Origin: Pseudomonas sp. GGS8
GTDB taxonomy: Bacteria > Pseudomonadota > Gammaproteobacteria > Pseudomonadales > Pseudomonadaceae
Direction of reading: 5' to 3'
Length of the DNA: 64,000 nucleotides
NCBI RefSeq assembly: GCF_024168645.1
Contig: NZ_JALJWF010000001.1
Location: 1-64,000 of the forward strand
Part shown: positions 1 through 9,595 of the stretch, in pieces
Layout: each line of letters opens with the position of its first letter
How positions within the stretch are numbered: the stretch's first letter is position 1
Made by a program: the position numbers and the translations under genes
The notes under the pieces: model-generated
Database searches by the model: none
What the model was told of the DNA's origin: nothing
Seen by the model: the letters and a program-made list of their open reading frames with translations, nothing else

Positions 1-1
1 G

Positions 2-370
2 AAAGGTGATGAGTTGGCGGGATTGGTAGGTGTACCCCGAGATGGAAAGCGTGTAGCCGAACAGGGTAAAACCACCTCGGGATTCATTTCTTATGGGCCC
101 TACATCGAATTGCCTCAAGGAAAGTATCGAGTCGAGTTATCGATCTCAGGAGATGGCAACGACCTCGGCTATACAGACATTCAGGGTACCAACCCAAACA
201 ACAAAGTAGTAACGCTCGCCAAGAAATCGCTAACACCTGGTAAAGAAGTCAAGATAGAGACCAACCTCGACATACAGGAGAGTTTCATCAGAAATCTTGA
301 GGTTCGTACTTGGTACCAATCGGGAAGCCTTTCAATCCAGTCGTTGACGATAGAACGACTGGCCAACTAA
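2..370 (+). CDS. 3' end of a gene whose C-terminal domain matches the 693-aa membrane protein at 2866-4947
   Basis: The frame is open from the left edge (codon at 2-4) to a TAA at 368-370, so this is the last 122 residues of a longer protein; the first internal start-like codon (TTG at 14) is not a convincing start. The visible part looks like a beta-rich, soluble domain with the pattern ISYGPYIELPQGKYRVEL followed by a late LSIQSLTIERL. The C-terminus of the membrane protein at 2866-4947 has the same pattern (LSYGPYLSLPHGNYKLTL ... LELRSINFERL), so the two are paralogous there. By analogy the missing N-terminus is probably polytopic and the gene belongs to the surface-polysaccharide region, but that is inference. 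A hairpin terminator follows. Confidence 0.75.
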   Translation, partial: KGDELAGLVGVPRDGKRVAEQGKTTSGFISYGPYIELPQGKYRVELSISGDGNDLGYTDIQGTNPNNKVVTLAKKSLTPGKEVKIETNLDIQESFIRNLEVRTWYQSGSLSIQSLTIERLAN

Positions 371-429
371 TAGTTTTCACTTCCGAAACATACACGACGG
401 AAGCACGTTAATACACAGCCTAAACTCAA

Positions 430-457
430 GGGTGTCTAACACAGACACCCTTCTTTT
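430..457 (+). terminator. Rho-independent terminator after the truncated left-edge gene
   Basis: A perfect 8-bp stem (430-437 with 443-450) encloses a 5-nt loop and is followed by a T-rich run. It lies 60 bases after the stop at 370. The next gene is on the opposite strand, so it may also protect against convergent transcription. Confidence 0.75.
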
Positions 458-522
458 ATCCAATTCGAAAACTATAGCACCTGACATAAACCATGAATTA
501 CCAAGACAAAAATAATCAGCAC

Positions 523-1635
523 TCAGTACAGCCGTTGCTTTTCGTCTAATACCACTCCAACCGACCTATACTCAATATACTCACCTATCCTGTAGCCGAG
601 TTTTCTGCTTGGCAATTCAAGATATCTGTAAGAAATAAATGAAGCCAAAGCAATTATTGAAAAAAGGAAACTATTAGCTAACAGCATAGCTCCGAAGCCG
701 CTATACCCTTCATACAAATGAGACACCAACCAAATTAAAGGAACATGCACAAGATAAATAGAAAACGAAACCTTACCCACAACTGAAAGCATGATGCTTG
801 TTTGGCGCCCCATGAGATACCCTTTATCTGGAAGCGATAAAACAAATAGCAGCGCACAGCTCGTAACGATTGCTACGTAAGCCTTGCCAAAATAATGAGC
901 CGTCAAGTACATAGAAGACAATAGCAATATAGGCAGCACCCATCTCACCCATTTACGCCTCCCTAACCTATCCGCCAGCACCAGTAACTTCGTACGCGTT
1001 AAGTAGATAACAACACCCACCAGCATTGGCTCTATGCGCAAAATTCCCCACATAGACCACCCCACAAATGCTAGAGCAAACAAAACAAGCAGAAGACCGG
1101 CAATAACAGCAAGCATTGCCTTCATTCTAAGGCACAAAAACAAAACCGGAAGCACTACATAAAACCACTCTTCCAACGAAAGCGACCAGTAATAACCAAA
1201 TAGACCACAGCCATTCCCCTTAACACATTCAAAGTAAAGAAACAGGTGAGCCCACTGTAAAACAGCCGCCACTGCATGATTTAAATTCTTTACCGGCTCA
1301 CCAAAACCATCTGTCAGAAAAGATAGCACTGTCCATATAACGACCCATATCGCTGCCGGAATAATCGTACGAAACCATCGACGAGCAAAATAGATGCTTA
1401 TTGCTTTCCTAAAACTACCGGAATTTGATTCCAAAATCCTCATCAGCGAAGCGCTTACAAGAAAACCACTTACCAGAAAAAAAAGATCGACTCCAAAAGA
1501 ACCGTTAAAATTAGCTAGCATTGCGGAAACCACGGATGGAATATATCCAACAGCCGCCATGTGGTATGAGACCACTAAAATAATTGCAATTCCGCGCAAT
1601 GCATCTATGTCTACGTTATGACGTTCAACACGCAT
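523..1635 (-). CDS. Acyltransferase 3 family membrane protein (OafA/YrhL type), probable O-polysaccharide acyltransferase
   Basis: This 370-residue polytopic inner-membrane protein has the acyltransferase-3 signature at its N-terminus: RGIAIILVVSYH, with Arg and His separated as in OafA. A second family block reads FLVSGFLVS, and about ten hydrophobic helices follow. Family members move acyl groups, usually acetyl, from the cytoplasm to periplasmic sugars of O-antigen, peptidoglycan or exopolysaccharide. The protein has no C-terminal SGNH domain, so it is the short, transmembrane-only form. Its place beside a D-rhamnan O-polysaccharide locus suggests the O-chain as acceptor, but exopolysaccharide is not excluded. 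The gene is AT-richer than the core genes and stands alone on the minus strand, consistent with horizontal acquisition. The Shine-Dalgarno sequence before the ATG at 1635 is weak. Confidence 0.85.
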   Translation of the reverse strand: MRVERHNVDIDALRGIAIILVVSYHMAAVGYIPSVVSAMLANFNGSFGVDLFFLVSGFLVSASLMRILESNSGSFRKAISIYFARRWFRTIIPAAIWVVIWTVLSFLTDGFGEPVKNLNHAVAAVLQWAHLFLYFECVKGNGCGLFGYYWSLSLEEWFYVVLPVLFLCLRMKAMLAVIAGLLLVLFALAFVGWSMWGILRIEPMLVGVVIYLTRTKLLVLADRLGRRKWVRWVLPILLLSSMYLTAHYFGKAYVAIVTSCALLFVLSLPDKGYLMGRQTSIMLSVVGKVSFSIYLVHVPLIWLVSHLYEGYSGFGAMLLANSFLFSIIALASFISYRYLELPSRKLGYRIGEYIEYRSVGVVLDEKQRLY

Positions 1636-2865
1636 TTTTTAACCTTGTTAGCATGTACAACACATAAAAAACCCAAGAGTCTCTTTAAGAGAATCCCACC
1701 CTATAGAGCAGTATATTACCCAGCACGAACAAAAATCTCCGATGCTTCTATAACCATGTTAATCCGTACCCTGTTTACGTCAGTATTACGACCCACTGAT
1801 CACGAAATACTACCATTAGCACGCCGAGCCTTGGACGTTTTGTTTCTACCCAGCCTCGACCTGGCTATAACATAGAACGCTGGCCGTCGGACTTTTGAGC
1901 GTGTCACTGAACAGCCAGTCCTTACGACCAATGACCAATGACCAATGACCAATGACCAATGACCAATGACCAAAGGATGATAGCCCGCCTGGCCGCGTTT
2001 TAGTTTTTTCATCACAGACACACGCTTTTCGTCGCAGTGAATTGCGCGACTTTCCAGCAACCGATTTTTCGTCAGGTGTTACCACACTGACTCACCCAAC
2101 GCTTCCGCCTTTGACGCGGGATGTCGATTGCCGTAGAGACTGAGTACTTTACTCAACTGCGCGGACTTATCAGCGATAACCAGGGCAGTTTCGCAGCTAC
2201 GGCATACATCAACCTTACGGATGGCTTGCTCGCGTCAGCCGCAAGCACAGTCAGTTCATGCTTGGGTGGCTCCTTGATGTCTTCGATCCGAGACTAGGGG
2301 GTCGGGACATGCGATGAAAATGCTTGTATTTGAAAAGCCATAACTGCAGGTGCAGAGCATGGTCAATGTGGAAAAACACTTTGGGTGAAATTTTAGTGAC
2401 CCCATACTGACTTAGCCTCCAGAGATGTAAAACACCAATCGAAAAGGCAAAGCCCGCCACGTGCAATCTTTTTTGGGCTTGGAGAAAAGTGATGACGGTG
2501 AACTTCGTGTACCGCGCAAGTTTATTTCAATTGTTGGCTAAGTAGCCACTGCTACGGTCTTGACTTAGGGCTCATGAAACGGTTACAAAACATCTACGCC
2601 CACACCATGTCGGCCTTCACGCAAATCATTAATCTACGTACAATCAGCTATCAAAACTAACCAAGTTCGATCATTTAGGTTTCAGCCATGCGACAAGCCA
2701 CAACTAACCTTATCTCTCGCTAATCTGGCTTCTACAAAACATAGAAAAAGTCGTGCCAGTCAGAAGCAGCAGGAAGGCAGTTATGATCAAATAAAGCTTT
2801 GAAAGCACTTTTATTTAACGCCATAATATGTTGAAACCTCATCACGAAACACCGGAAAATCCAAC
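1636..2865. other. 1.2-kb gene-poor stretch, probable relic DNA
   Basis: No open frame here has convincing protein character. A heptamer tandem repeat lies at 1926-1973. Just left of 2235 three frames are briefly open at once. On minus 2079-2234 there are 51 start-less codons ending in LSLYGNRHPASKAEALGESVW-like sequence, and on plus 2121-2297 there is a 58-codon frame. Neither has a recognisable family or a clear ribosome site. The mixture of short interrupted frames looks like decayed genes, possibly from an old mobile element, but I could not identify one. The last 250 bases (2600-2865) are AT-rich and could hold the promoter of the next gene. Confidence 0.45.
1926..1973. repeat. Heptamer tandem repeat, about 6.9 copies of GACCAAT
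   Basis: Six perfect consecutive copies of GACCAAT run from 1926 to 1967, followed by a partial seventh (GACCAA, 1968-1973). On the minus strand it reads ATTGGTC repeated. The unit is not a multiple of three, so it would shift frame if it were inside a gene. No credible gene spans it here. Confidence 0.95.
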
Positions 2866-4947
2866 ATGCTCATCCCACAACAACGACACCTACTACCAAC
2901 GCTGATAGCGTGCCTCCTCACGAGCATATTACTGCTGGTATTCACCACAAAAATACACAGCGACATTCTGTTCATGAGATTCTTGCTAGACGATATTTTT
3001 TTGAATGGAGGATCTTGGAGCGACTGGAAAATGTCACCCGCCCCGAGTTATTTTCCGGATATGATCATTTATCTTGCATCATACTTGTTAAGCAAAAACA
3101 TAGTCTTCGAGATCATTTTTGTTACGTTCGTTCAGATTGGCGCTATAGGAACACTCTGCGTGTGGCTAACCAAACGCCTATTACCCAATTCATCAAGAGC
3201 TGTACAATATATCCCTCTATTAGCCTTACTTCTAACCGTCGTCACATCCGATCACTTTACCGGCTCCGACCTTACTGGCAAAACCAACATTGCCATATAC
3301 TTCATATCCAACAACATCCAAGTACCAACCTTAATTTCAGGATTAATCCTGCTAGGACTAGCAATTACATTCCTGACAAAACAAAAAATCACCACAGCTT
3401 TTTTATTTTTGATAATAGCAGCCATAGCCCAAGCATCATCCGCAGTATTCCTAATCTGCTTCACACTACCTTTTTTTCTAACCCTGATAGCTTTAATTGC
3501 TCACGCAACCATAAATAAAAATAGAACACTTACCAAAACCCTGACCAAACTAACAATACTACTTGGCACCTCTCAAATAGCAGGTTACTACATCACCAAC
3601 GCTATAACCTTTAACTCGCCCCTTCAGGGACGTATTTACCCCACGCTTCAAAGAGCAGAAATTTCTCTAGACTATTTAATATCCGGACTTCAAAACCTGC
3701 TCAACCCAACTACCCCTTGGGTTGTTATCTCATTCATTTTTTTTGCGACCACTGTCACTTACGCACTTTTTAAAAGCATCACTCTAGCCTGTAAAACATT
3801 TACAACTGTAAACCACACCTCTAACCTGCCTAACCTTACTGAAACAAGCCAATTTCTTATTTGCGTCTTTTTTCTAACTACAACTGCCACATCCATTCTA
3901 GGCTCAATTATATCTGGAGGTTTTGCAGACGTATCCGGCTTTCGATATTTTATGACGTTCATAGCTCTATCGATACCAGTATCCCTACTATTCATCGATA
4001 AAAAAGAACGGCTTTCGAAATACAAACACACTCCAATCACTCTTACCATATTAGCTTTAGCCCTGACAATTCCATCAGCCATATTCGTTATTCTAAAAAA
4101 CAAAGACACAGAAATAAACGACACTATTAGATATGGAGCGTTCTATGACGACTCTAGGGACATAGCATCCTGCATCCAAAATTCTGAGCTCTCCGGCATA
4201 CGCTTGACTTCTGGAATTGCAAACTATATCGATTCAAGAGCAACGATGTACTACTTGAACCGCTCCCACTACATCCTTTCCTCGGACAACAACTTAGACC
4301 CATCATTCTGGATCACAACACAAGGTCCAGTTGCCACCCCCTTAAAGTACGGAATAACCAATTACAACTTCATCGTTGCTCAGGACAATGAAATTGGGCT
4401 AATCAGCGGCTTCGACATAAAAAATCTGACGAACAAAATACCAAAAAATTACAAAAAACTTGCCTGCAACGACTCTGGAACTTCACTCTTAATATTCGAG
4501 GGTGACACCTTAGACAAAGCTCTACGTACTCGACAGCAAAACGCACTATTCAAAAATTATGGTCGAGGATCCGCACTATACAACGGATCAGATCTACCCG
4601 GGCTAATCGGAACAGTATCAAGCAACTCCAAAATCGTCACACCTCCAGAGAAAGCAGGCATTTTATCTTATGGCCCTTATCTGAGCTTACCTCACGGAAA
4701 CTACAAGTTAACACTTAATACCACTTCATCTGATAGCGCCTCCCTTATAGTTGGGAAAATTGAAGTAGGCGACTTTGCCTCGAAGCAGCCTACCATTCTG
4801 TATAGCGGCGAGATCCAGTCAAGCGACAGAGATAAATCAATACGCTTTACCACCCCTGAAAATGGCATAGAACAACTAGAGGTTCATATCACTTATAATG
4901 GCTCTGGCTCTCTCGAGCTTCGAAGCATAAACTTTGAAAGACTATAA
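2866..4947 (+). CDS. Polytopic membrane protein with periplasmic C-terminal domain, possible GT-C-type glycosyltransferase
   Basis: This 693-residue protein starts at an ATG with a poor Shine-Dalgarno sequence. Residues 1-420 contain roughly ten strongly hydrophobic helices. The first extramembrane loop carries an acidic pair (LLDDIFLNGGSW), as in GT-C-fold transferases that use lipid-linked sugars. Residues about 420-693 are hydrophilic and end in a beta-rich domain (LSYGPYLSLPHGNYKLTL ... LELRSINFERL) shared with the truncated gene at 2-370. The coding sequence is markedly AT-rich, full of Ile, Thr, Asn and Lys codons ending in A or T, unlike the core genes to the right. Lying at the end of an O-polysaccharide locus, it could modify the O-chain with a side sugar. 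The glycosyltransferase idea is inference from topology; I do not recognise the family. Confidence 0.7.
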   Translation: MLIPQQRHLLPTLIACLLTSILLLVFTTKIHSDILFMRFLLDDIFLNGGSWSDWKMSPAPSYFPDMIIYLASYLLSKNIVFEIIFVTFVQIGAIGTLCVWLTKRLLPNSSRAVQYIPLLALLLTVVTSDHFTGSDLTGKTNIAIYFISNNIQVPTLISGLILLGLAITFLTKQKITTAFLFLIIAAIAQASSAVFLICFTLPFFLTLIALIAHATINKNRTLTKTLTKLTILLGTSQIAGYYITNAITFNSPLQGRIYPTLQRAEISLDYLISGLQNLLNPTTPWVVISFIFFATTVTYALFKSITLACKTFTTVNHTSNLPNLTETSQFLICVFFLTTTATSILGSIISGGFADVSGFRYFMTFIALSIPVSLLFIDKKERLSKYKHTPITLTILALALTIPSAIFVILKNKDTEINDTIRYGAFYDDSRDIASCIQNSELSGIRLTSGIANYIDSRATMYYLNRSHYILSSDNNLDPSFWITTQGPVATPLKYGITNYNFIVAQDNEIGLISGFDIKNLTNKIPKNYKKLACNDSGTSLLIFEGDTLDKALRTRQQNALFKNYGRGSALYNGSDLPGLIGTVSSNSKIVTPPEKAGILSYGPYLSLPHGNYKLTLNTTSSDSASLIVGKIEVGDFASKQPTILYSGEIQSSDRDKSIRFTTPENGIEQLEVHITYNGSGSLELRSINFERL

Positions 4948-4966
4948 ATAGCCAATAGAAACATCA

Positions 4967-5003
4967 TTATAAAGCTGCCCCCCCCCTAGAGGCAGCTTTA
5001 TAA
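4967..5003 (+). terminator. Strong, probably bidirectional terminator hairpin
   Basis: A perfect 13-bp stem (4967-4979 with 4991-5003) begins 20 bases after the stop of the membrane protein gene. The loop contains most of a run of nine C. Both flanks are A/T-rich, so it could also stop minus-strand transcripts leaving wbpZ at 5178. Confidence 0.8.
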
Positions 5004-5177
5004 TTGAAACCCTACAGCAACCTATATATCGACAGAGTCGAAAAAATATTGAGCTCGATAACGCATCACAATTTCATTGAACAATTCAACCCTTGTTCAA
5101 GTGACGCAAAATACAATCAATCAGACTCTCAACCCAAACAGCCAAACATACTAAAAAAAAACCACCATCAAACACAA

Positions 5178-6287
5178 TTAAACTAATGACTTATAAATGC
5201 CGGCGTAGGCAGAAACCATTGTATCTGCAGTAAAAACCTTCGCATACCTCTCTGCAGCACGCCCACCCATCTCCGCCGCCATCTCCGGCTGATCCCACAG
5301 CGCTTTCATCGCCGCCGCCAATGCATCAACATCAGCCGGAGGCACCACCAAACCTGTCTCATCAGCGATATTGATATAGGTAGTACCAGACCCTATCTCA
5401 CAGGAAATCATCGGCTTCCCGTACATCGCCCCTTCCAGCAAGGAAATCCCAAACGATTCAGAGCGCAAATGGGAAGGAAACACCAACGCATAGCAAAGCG
5501 TCAGCAATGCCGCCTTATCAATATCAGGTAACTTACCAACGAAATGCACGTTATCGAGCCCCGAGGCTTGGGCCTTCGCTTTCAGCTCTTCTTCAAGCAT
5601 CCCTCCTCCCACAATAACAACAGGGAGCCTGGTCTTCTCTGCTGCTTCAAGCAAAAAATGGATGCCTTTGTAATATCGCAGCGCACCTACAAACAGGAAG
5701 AACTTCTCCCCCACCCGCGATTTCCATTCTTCCAGCTTTTCAGAAGAGGGTTCAGGGTAAGTGTCTCGATCCAGGCCATAGGGAATGATGCTGACCTTAT
5801 CCTTGAAGTCTGTCAGCACTGTACTGCTCTGCGCATAGTTCGGGGAAGACGCGACAATGCGATCGACACTGGACAGGAAGCGGTACATCAATGGCTTGTA
5901 GAGCTTGAGCAGGGTTTTCTGCTTGACGATATCCGAGTGGTAACTGACCACCGTAGGCTTACCCAGGCGCGTAGCGAAATGGACCAGGTCCATATACGGC
6001 CAAGGGAAGTGGAAATGGATAATGTCAGCCTCTTTGGCCAGCTCCACGAAATCCTTGATCACCGAGAGCGAGAACCCGGTAGAGGCCAACTGCAAGTCCA
6101 GCTTCGAGCGGTGGCTTACATGATGCCCCACGGTTTCATTTCGAGCGGACCCGCGAGGGCTCAGGTATAGCACTTCGGCTTGGATACCATGCTTGGCCGA
6201 GCCTTCGGCCAACTGGAATATCACCTGTTCGATACCGCCCATTGTTTCCGGATAATACGTCTTGAAAAAATGCAGAACCTTGATCAT
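5178..6287 (-). CDS. wbpZ: GT4 glycosyltransferase, WbpZ-like (D-rhamnan synthesis)
   Basis: This 369-residue GT-B protein carries the GT4 family signature near the C-terminus (SESFGISLLEGAMYGKPMIS, with the EX7E-type pair) and an N-terminal Gly-rich acceptor loop (PETMGGIEQV). It lacks membrane helices, so it should act at the cytoplasmic face on undecaprenyl-linked intermediates. In the P. aeruginosa common-antigen locus WbpZ adds the first D-rhamnose to the primer sugar, with WbpY and WbpX continuing. The similarity of this protein and the order rmd-wbpY-wbpZ support the name. It is the last gene of the minus-strand series and overlaps wbpY by one base, so it is very likely cotranslated. 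The exact acceptor and linkage cannot be read from sequence. Confidence 0.85.
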   Translation of the reverse strand: MIKVLHFFKTYYPETMGGIEQVIFQLAEGSAKHGIQAEVLYLSPRGSARNETVGHHVSHRSKLDLQLASTGFSLSVIKDFVELAKEADIIHFHFPWPYMDLVHFATRLGKPTVVSYHSDIVKQKTLLKLYKPLMYRFLSSVDRIVASSPNYAQSSTVLTDFKDKVSIIPYGLDRDTYPEPSSEKLEEWKSRVGEKFFLFVGALRYYKGIHFLLEAAEKTRLPVVIVGGGMLEEELKAKAQASGLDNVHFVGKLPDIDKAALLTLCYALVFPSHLRSESFGISLLEGAMYGKPMISCEIGSGTTYINIADETGLVVPPADVDALAAAMKALWDQPEMAAEMGGRAAERYAKVFTADTMVSAYAGIYKSLV

Positions 6288-7429
6288 CAGCTTTCCATAA
6301 CCTTCCGGTAAACCTGCAGTGTTTCGTCGGCGCAGCGCTGCCAGGAAAATGCTGAGCAGTGCACCAGGCCTTCGGTAATCGCCTGAAGACGCCAGGTTTC
6401 ATCCTCAAGGCCTTTCTGCAGGAGCTCTGTCAGTTTCACGACATCCAGCGCTTCGCACATCAGCGCGGCATTGCCGGCGACCTCAGGCAGCGATGAACTG
6501 TTGGAGCACACCACTGGCACCCCCGAACTCATCGCCTCCAATACCGGCAAGCCAAACCCCTCATAGAGAGAAGGGAAAGCAAACAGACGAGCACCCGAGA
6601 ACAACAAAGGCAAGTCTTCGCTTGGAACAAATCCTAAATAGCGTGCCCAGCCCTCACGTCGCGCGGTATCCAGACGCTGGTGAATCTCGTCGTTCCGCCA
6701 ACCGTAGTAGCCCGTCAGGATCAACGGCCAACGGGTTCTCAATGTGAGTGGAAGGCGAGAATAGGCATCCAGCAAGGTTTCAATATTTTTGCGCGGTTCA
6801 ATCGTGCCGACAAAGAGACTGTATTCCCCGGGCACAAGAGCATGCTTGGCCAGAGGCTCCTTAAGGGACTCGTAATCACGCGAATAAAACTCTTCGGAAC
6901 TGGCCAGGGGTACCGTGTGAATACGCTCTATCGGCCATGAAAAGTATTCGGCTAATTCCTGGCGGGTGAATTCAGAGTCGGTGATCAGTGCATCCGCACG
7001 ATCAAGCGTCTTCCTCAACTCTTTCTGCAGGTAGCGAACCAACTGCGGGGCGTGGCAATGCGCCCAGGTAAAGGGCGAGAGATCATGAAATGTAGCAACA
7101 CTCTTCCCTGCGAAAGGGGGAAGATAATAGTTAGGGCTGTGATACAGGAAATCCGAGTGATTTTTCAACGCCCTTGCTCGAAGAATCGGCATCAGCAACC
7201 GATACGCCTCGACCGCTAAAAAGTTCTTTTGAACAGCGCGCTTCAGCCCATATCCGCTGCCTGATGCATCGGACGCGGTAGGCAGGCTTGGTAAAAAGCG
7301 CCGACCGGCGAAAAACTGGAGATCGGTTATCTCCTCGCTTTTCTGCAGTCTCAAGGCTAATTCGTAGGTATAACGACCTATGCCGGTCAGTGGAAAACGG
7401 ACCGGCTCTACGGATAACACTAGCTTCAT
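6287..7429 (-). CDS. wbpY: GT4 glycosyltransferase, WbpY-like (D-rhamnan synthesis)
   Basis: The 380-residue protein has a Rossmann-type N-terminus with the GIGRYTYEL acceptor loop, the mid-protein [15 protein letters not shown] donor-domain entry, and the C-terminal GT4 signature [19 protein letters not shown]. These features match WbpY of the Pseudomonas A-band polysaccharide and, more widely, mannosyl/rhamnosyltransferases acting on GDP-sugars. It should extend the D-rhamnose chain on the cytoplasmic side before export by Wzm/Wzt. The start ATG lies directly against the stop of rmd (7430), and the stop overlaps wbpZ by one base, so the genes form one translation unit. The number of residues it adds is not predictable here. 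Confidence 0.85.
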   Translation of the reverse strand: MKLVLSVEPVRFPLTGIGRYTYELALRLQKSEEITDLQFFAGRRFLPSLPTASDASGSGYGLKRAVQKNFLAVEAYRLLMPILRARALKNHSDFLYHSPNYYLPPFAGKSVATFHDLSPFTWAHCHAPQLVRYLQKELRKTLDRADALITDSEFTRQELAEYFSWPIERIHTVPLASSEEFYSRDYESLKEPLAKHALVPGEYSLFVGTIEPRKNIETLLDAYSRLPLTLRTRWPLILTGYYGWRNDEIHQRLDTARREGWARYLGFVPSEDLPLLFSGARLFAFPSLYEGFGLPVLEAMSSGVPVVCSNSSSLPEVAGNAALMCEALDVVKLTELLQKGLEDETWRLQAITEGLVHCSAFSWQRCADETLQVYRKVMES

Positions 7430-8325
7430 TTATTCGGCCGCCAGCATCCAGCTTAAAGTTTCTTCAAGTGGAGGCGTTTGCCACCCGGGGACCAACGACT
7501 TGAGGCGGCTATTGTCACCGCACAGCGTCTTGACCTCATTTGCTCGCACAAACGCCGGATTGACCTCGACTTCGATTTTATGACCCGTCAACACCTCACA
7601 CATGGCGATCACTTCGCGCAACGAATGGGCCTTTCCGGAGCTTACATTGATAGTCTGGCCAACCGGCCTGGCTTCCAGCAATCCTCGATATGCCTTGACC
7701 AGTGCACGGACGTCACTGAAGTCTCTCCACACATCAAGATTACCCAGCTCGATTTTCTCGGCCTTACGGCGAAAGTGAGAAACGATCTTGGGTAAAAGAA
7801 AATTGTCTGCCTGTCCAACACCGGTGTAATTGAAGGGGCGAGCAATTACCAAAGGCAAACGTTCGCGCCACAGGTTGGCCATGAACTCCATGGCCAACTT
7901 GCTGACTGCGTAATCATTGGCCGGTGCTGGGGCAGTCGACTCGTCTAGCAATCCGGACGAGGTGTTGCCATACACATTTGCGCTACTGGCGAGCAATACG
8001 CAGCTCGGTGTCTTGCCGCAGTTGGCGATAGCTTCGAGCAGGTTACGGGAGCCTATCAGGTTGACCTGATAAAACGCCTCCGGCGCACCATGCCCAACAA
8101 ACGCCAGTGCAGCGAGATGCACCACGAAATCCGGCTGAAGGGTTGCCAGCAAAGCATGCAGACCCGGACCATCGGCCAGATCGATCTGGTGGTAACCAGG
8201 CTCACCGGAAGGCTGACTCCCCAACCCGATGACCTCGTAACCGTGGGCTTCGAGTTCCGCGGCCATGTAACGACCGGTGAACCCATGAATACCTGTTATC
8301 AGCGCACGTTTGCCAGCAATGGTCA

Positions 8326-8326
<1 letters not shown>
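7430..8326 (-). CDS. rmd: GDP-6-deoxy-D-lyxo-4-hexulose reductase
   Basis: Rmd reduces the 4-keto group of GDP-4-keto-6-deoxy-D-mannose, giving GDP-D-rhamnose. The 298-residue protein is an extended short-chain dehydrogenase. It has a TGIHGFTGRY nucleotide-binding loop at residues about 10-20, a serine-rich SSANVYG segment, and the catalytic pair YAVSK. The length fits the P. aeruginosa enzyme. It overlaps gmd by one base (8326) and abuts wbpY, so the two-step conversion is encoded side by side. Because the reductase is Rmd-like and next to wbpY/wbpZ, the product is expected to be D-rhamnose rather than L-fucose, which would need the epimerase-reductase Fcl. Confidence 0.88.
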
Positions 8327-9387
<1,061 letters not shown>

Positions 9388-9460
9388 TCAAAAACGAGGG
9401 ACGCATACCTGAGCCCCAGATGCATGCCGAAGCATTTAGCGTAGTGCAGATCATACAGAC

Positions 9461-9582
9461 TGCAGTCGTTGATGACGACTGCACAAGGCGCAGCTCACAA
9501 GCCACTGGCACCTCTGACAAGCCTTCAAGCAGATGTCCGACTCACCAGACTTCGCCGTCATCACGATTTCGGCATAGTCTGG
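9461..9582 (-). other. Two inverted repeats in the gap between the 996-aa glycosyltransferase gene and gmd
   Basis: A perfect 9-bp stem with a 5-nt loop lies at 9461-9483, and a 7-bp arm pair with a long loop at 9545-9551/9576-9582. Neither is followed by a T run on the minus strand, so they are not classic terminators. They could be attenuator or mRNA-processing structures that set the ratio of the flanking gene products. The function is unknown. Confidence 0.4.
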
Positions 9583-9595
9583 TAAAGCGTTAGAA

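Noticed and set aside
1926..1973. Heptamer repeats as a CRISPR array
   Set aside because: The units are contiguous seven-base copies with no spacers, and no cas gene is present.
2121..2297. 58-codon plus-strand frame and the overlapping 51-codon open stretch on minus 2079-2234
   Set aside because: Neither resembles a known protein; the minus stretch has no start codon and the plus one no clear ribosome site. Kept only as possible relic sequence.
5004..5186. 60-codon frame after the membrane protein gene
   Set aside because: It begins at the edge of the terminator, is AT-rich and low-complexity, and runs into wbpZ on the other strand.
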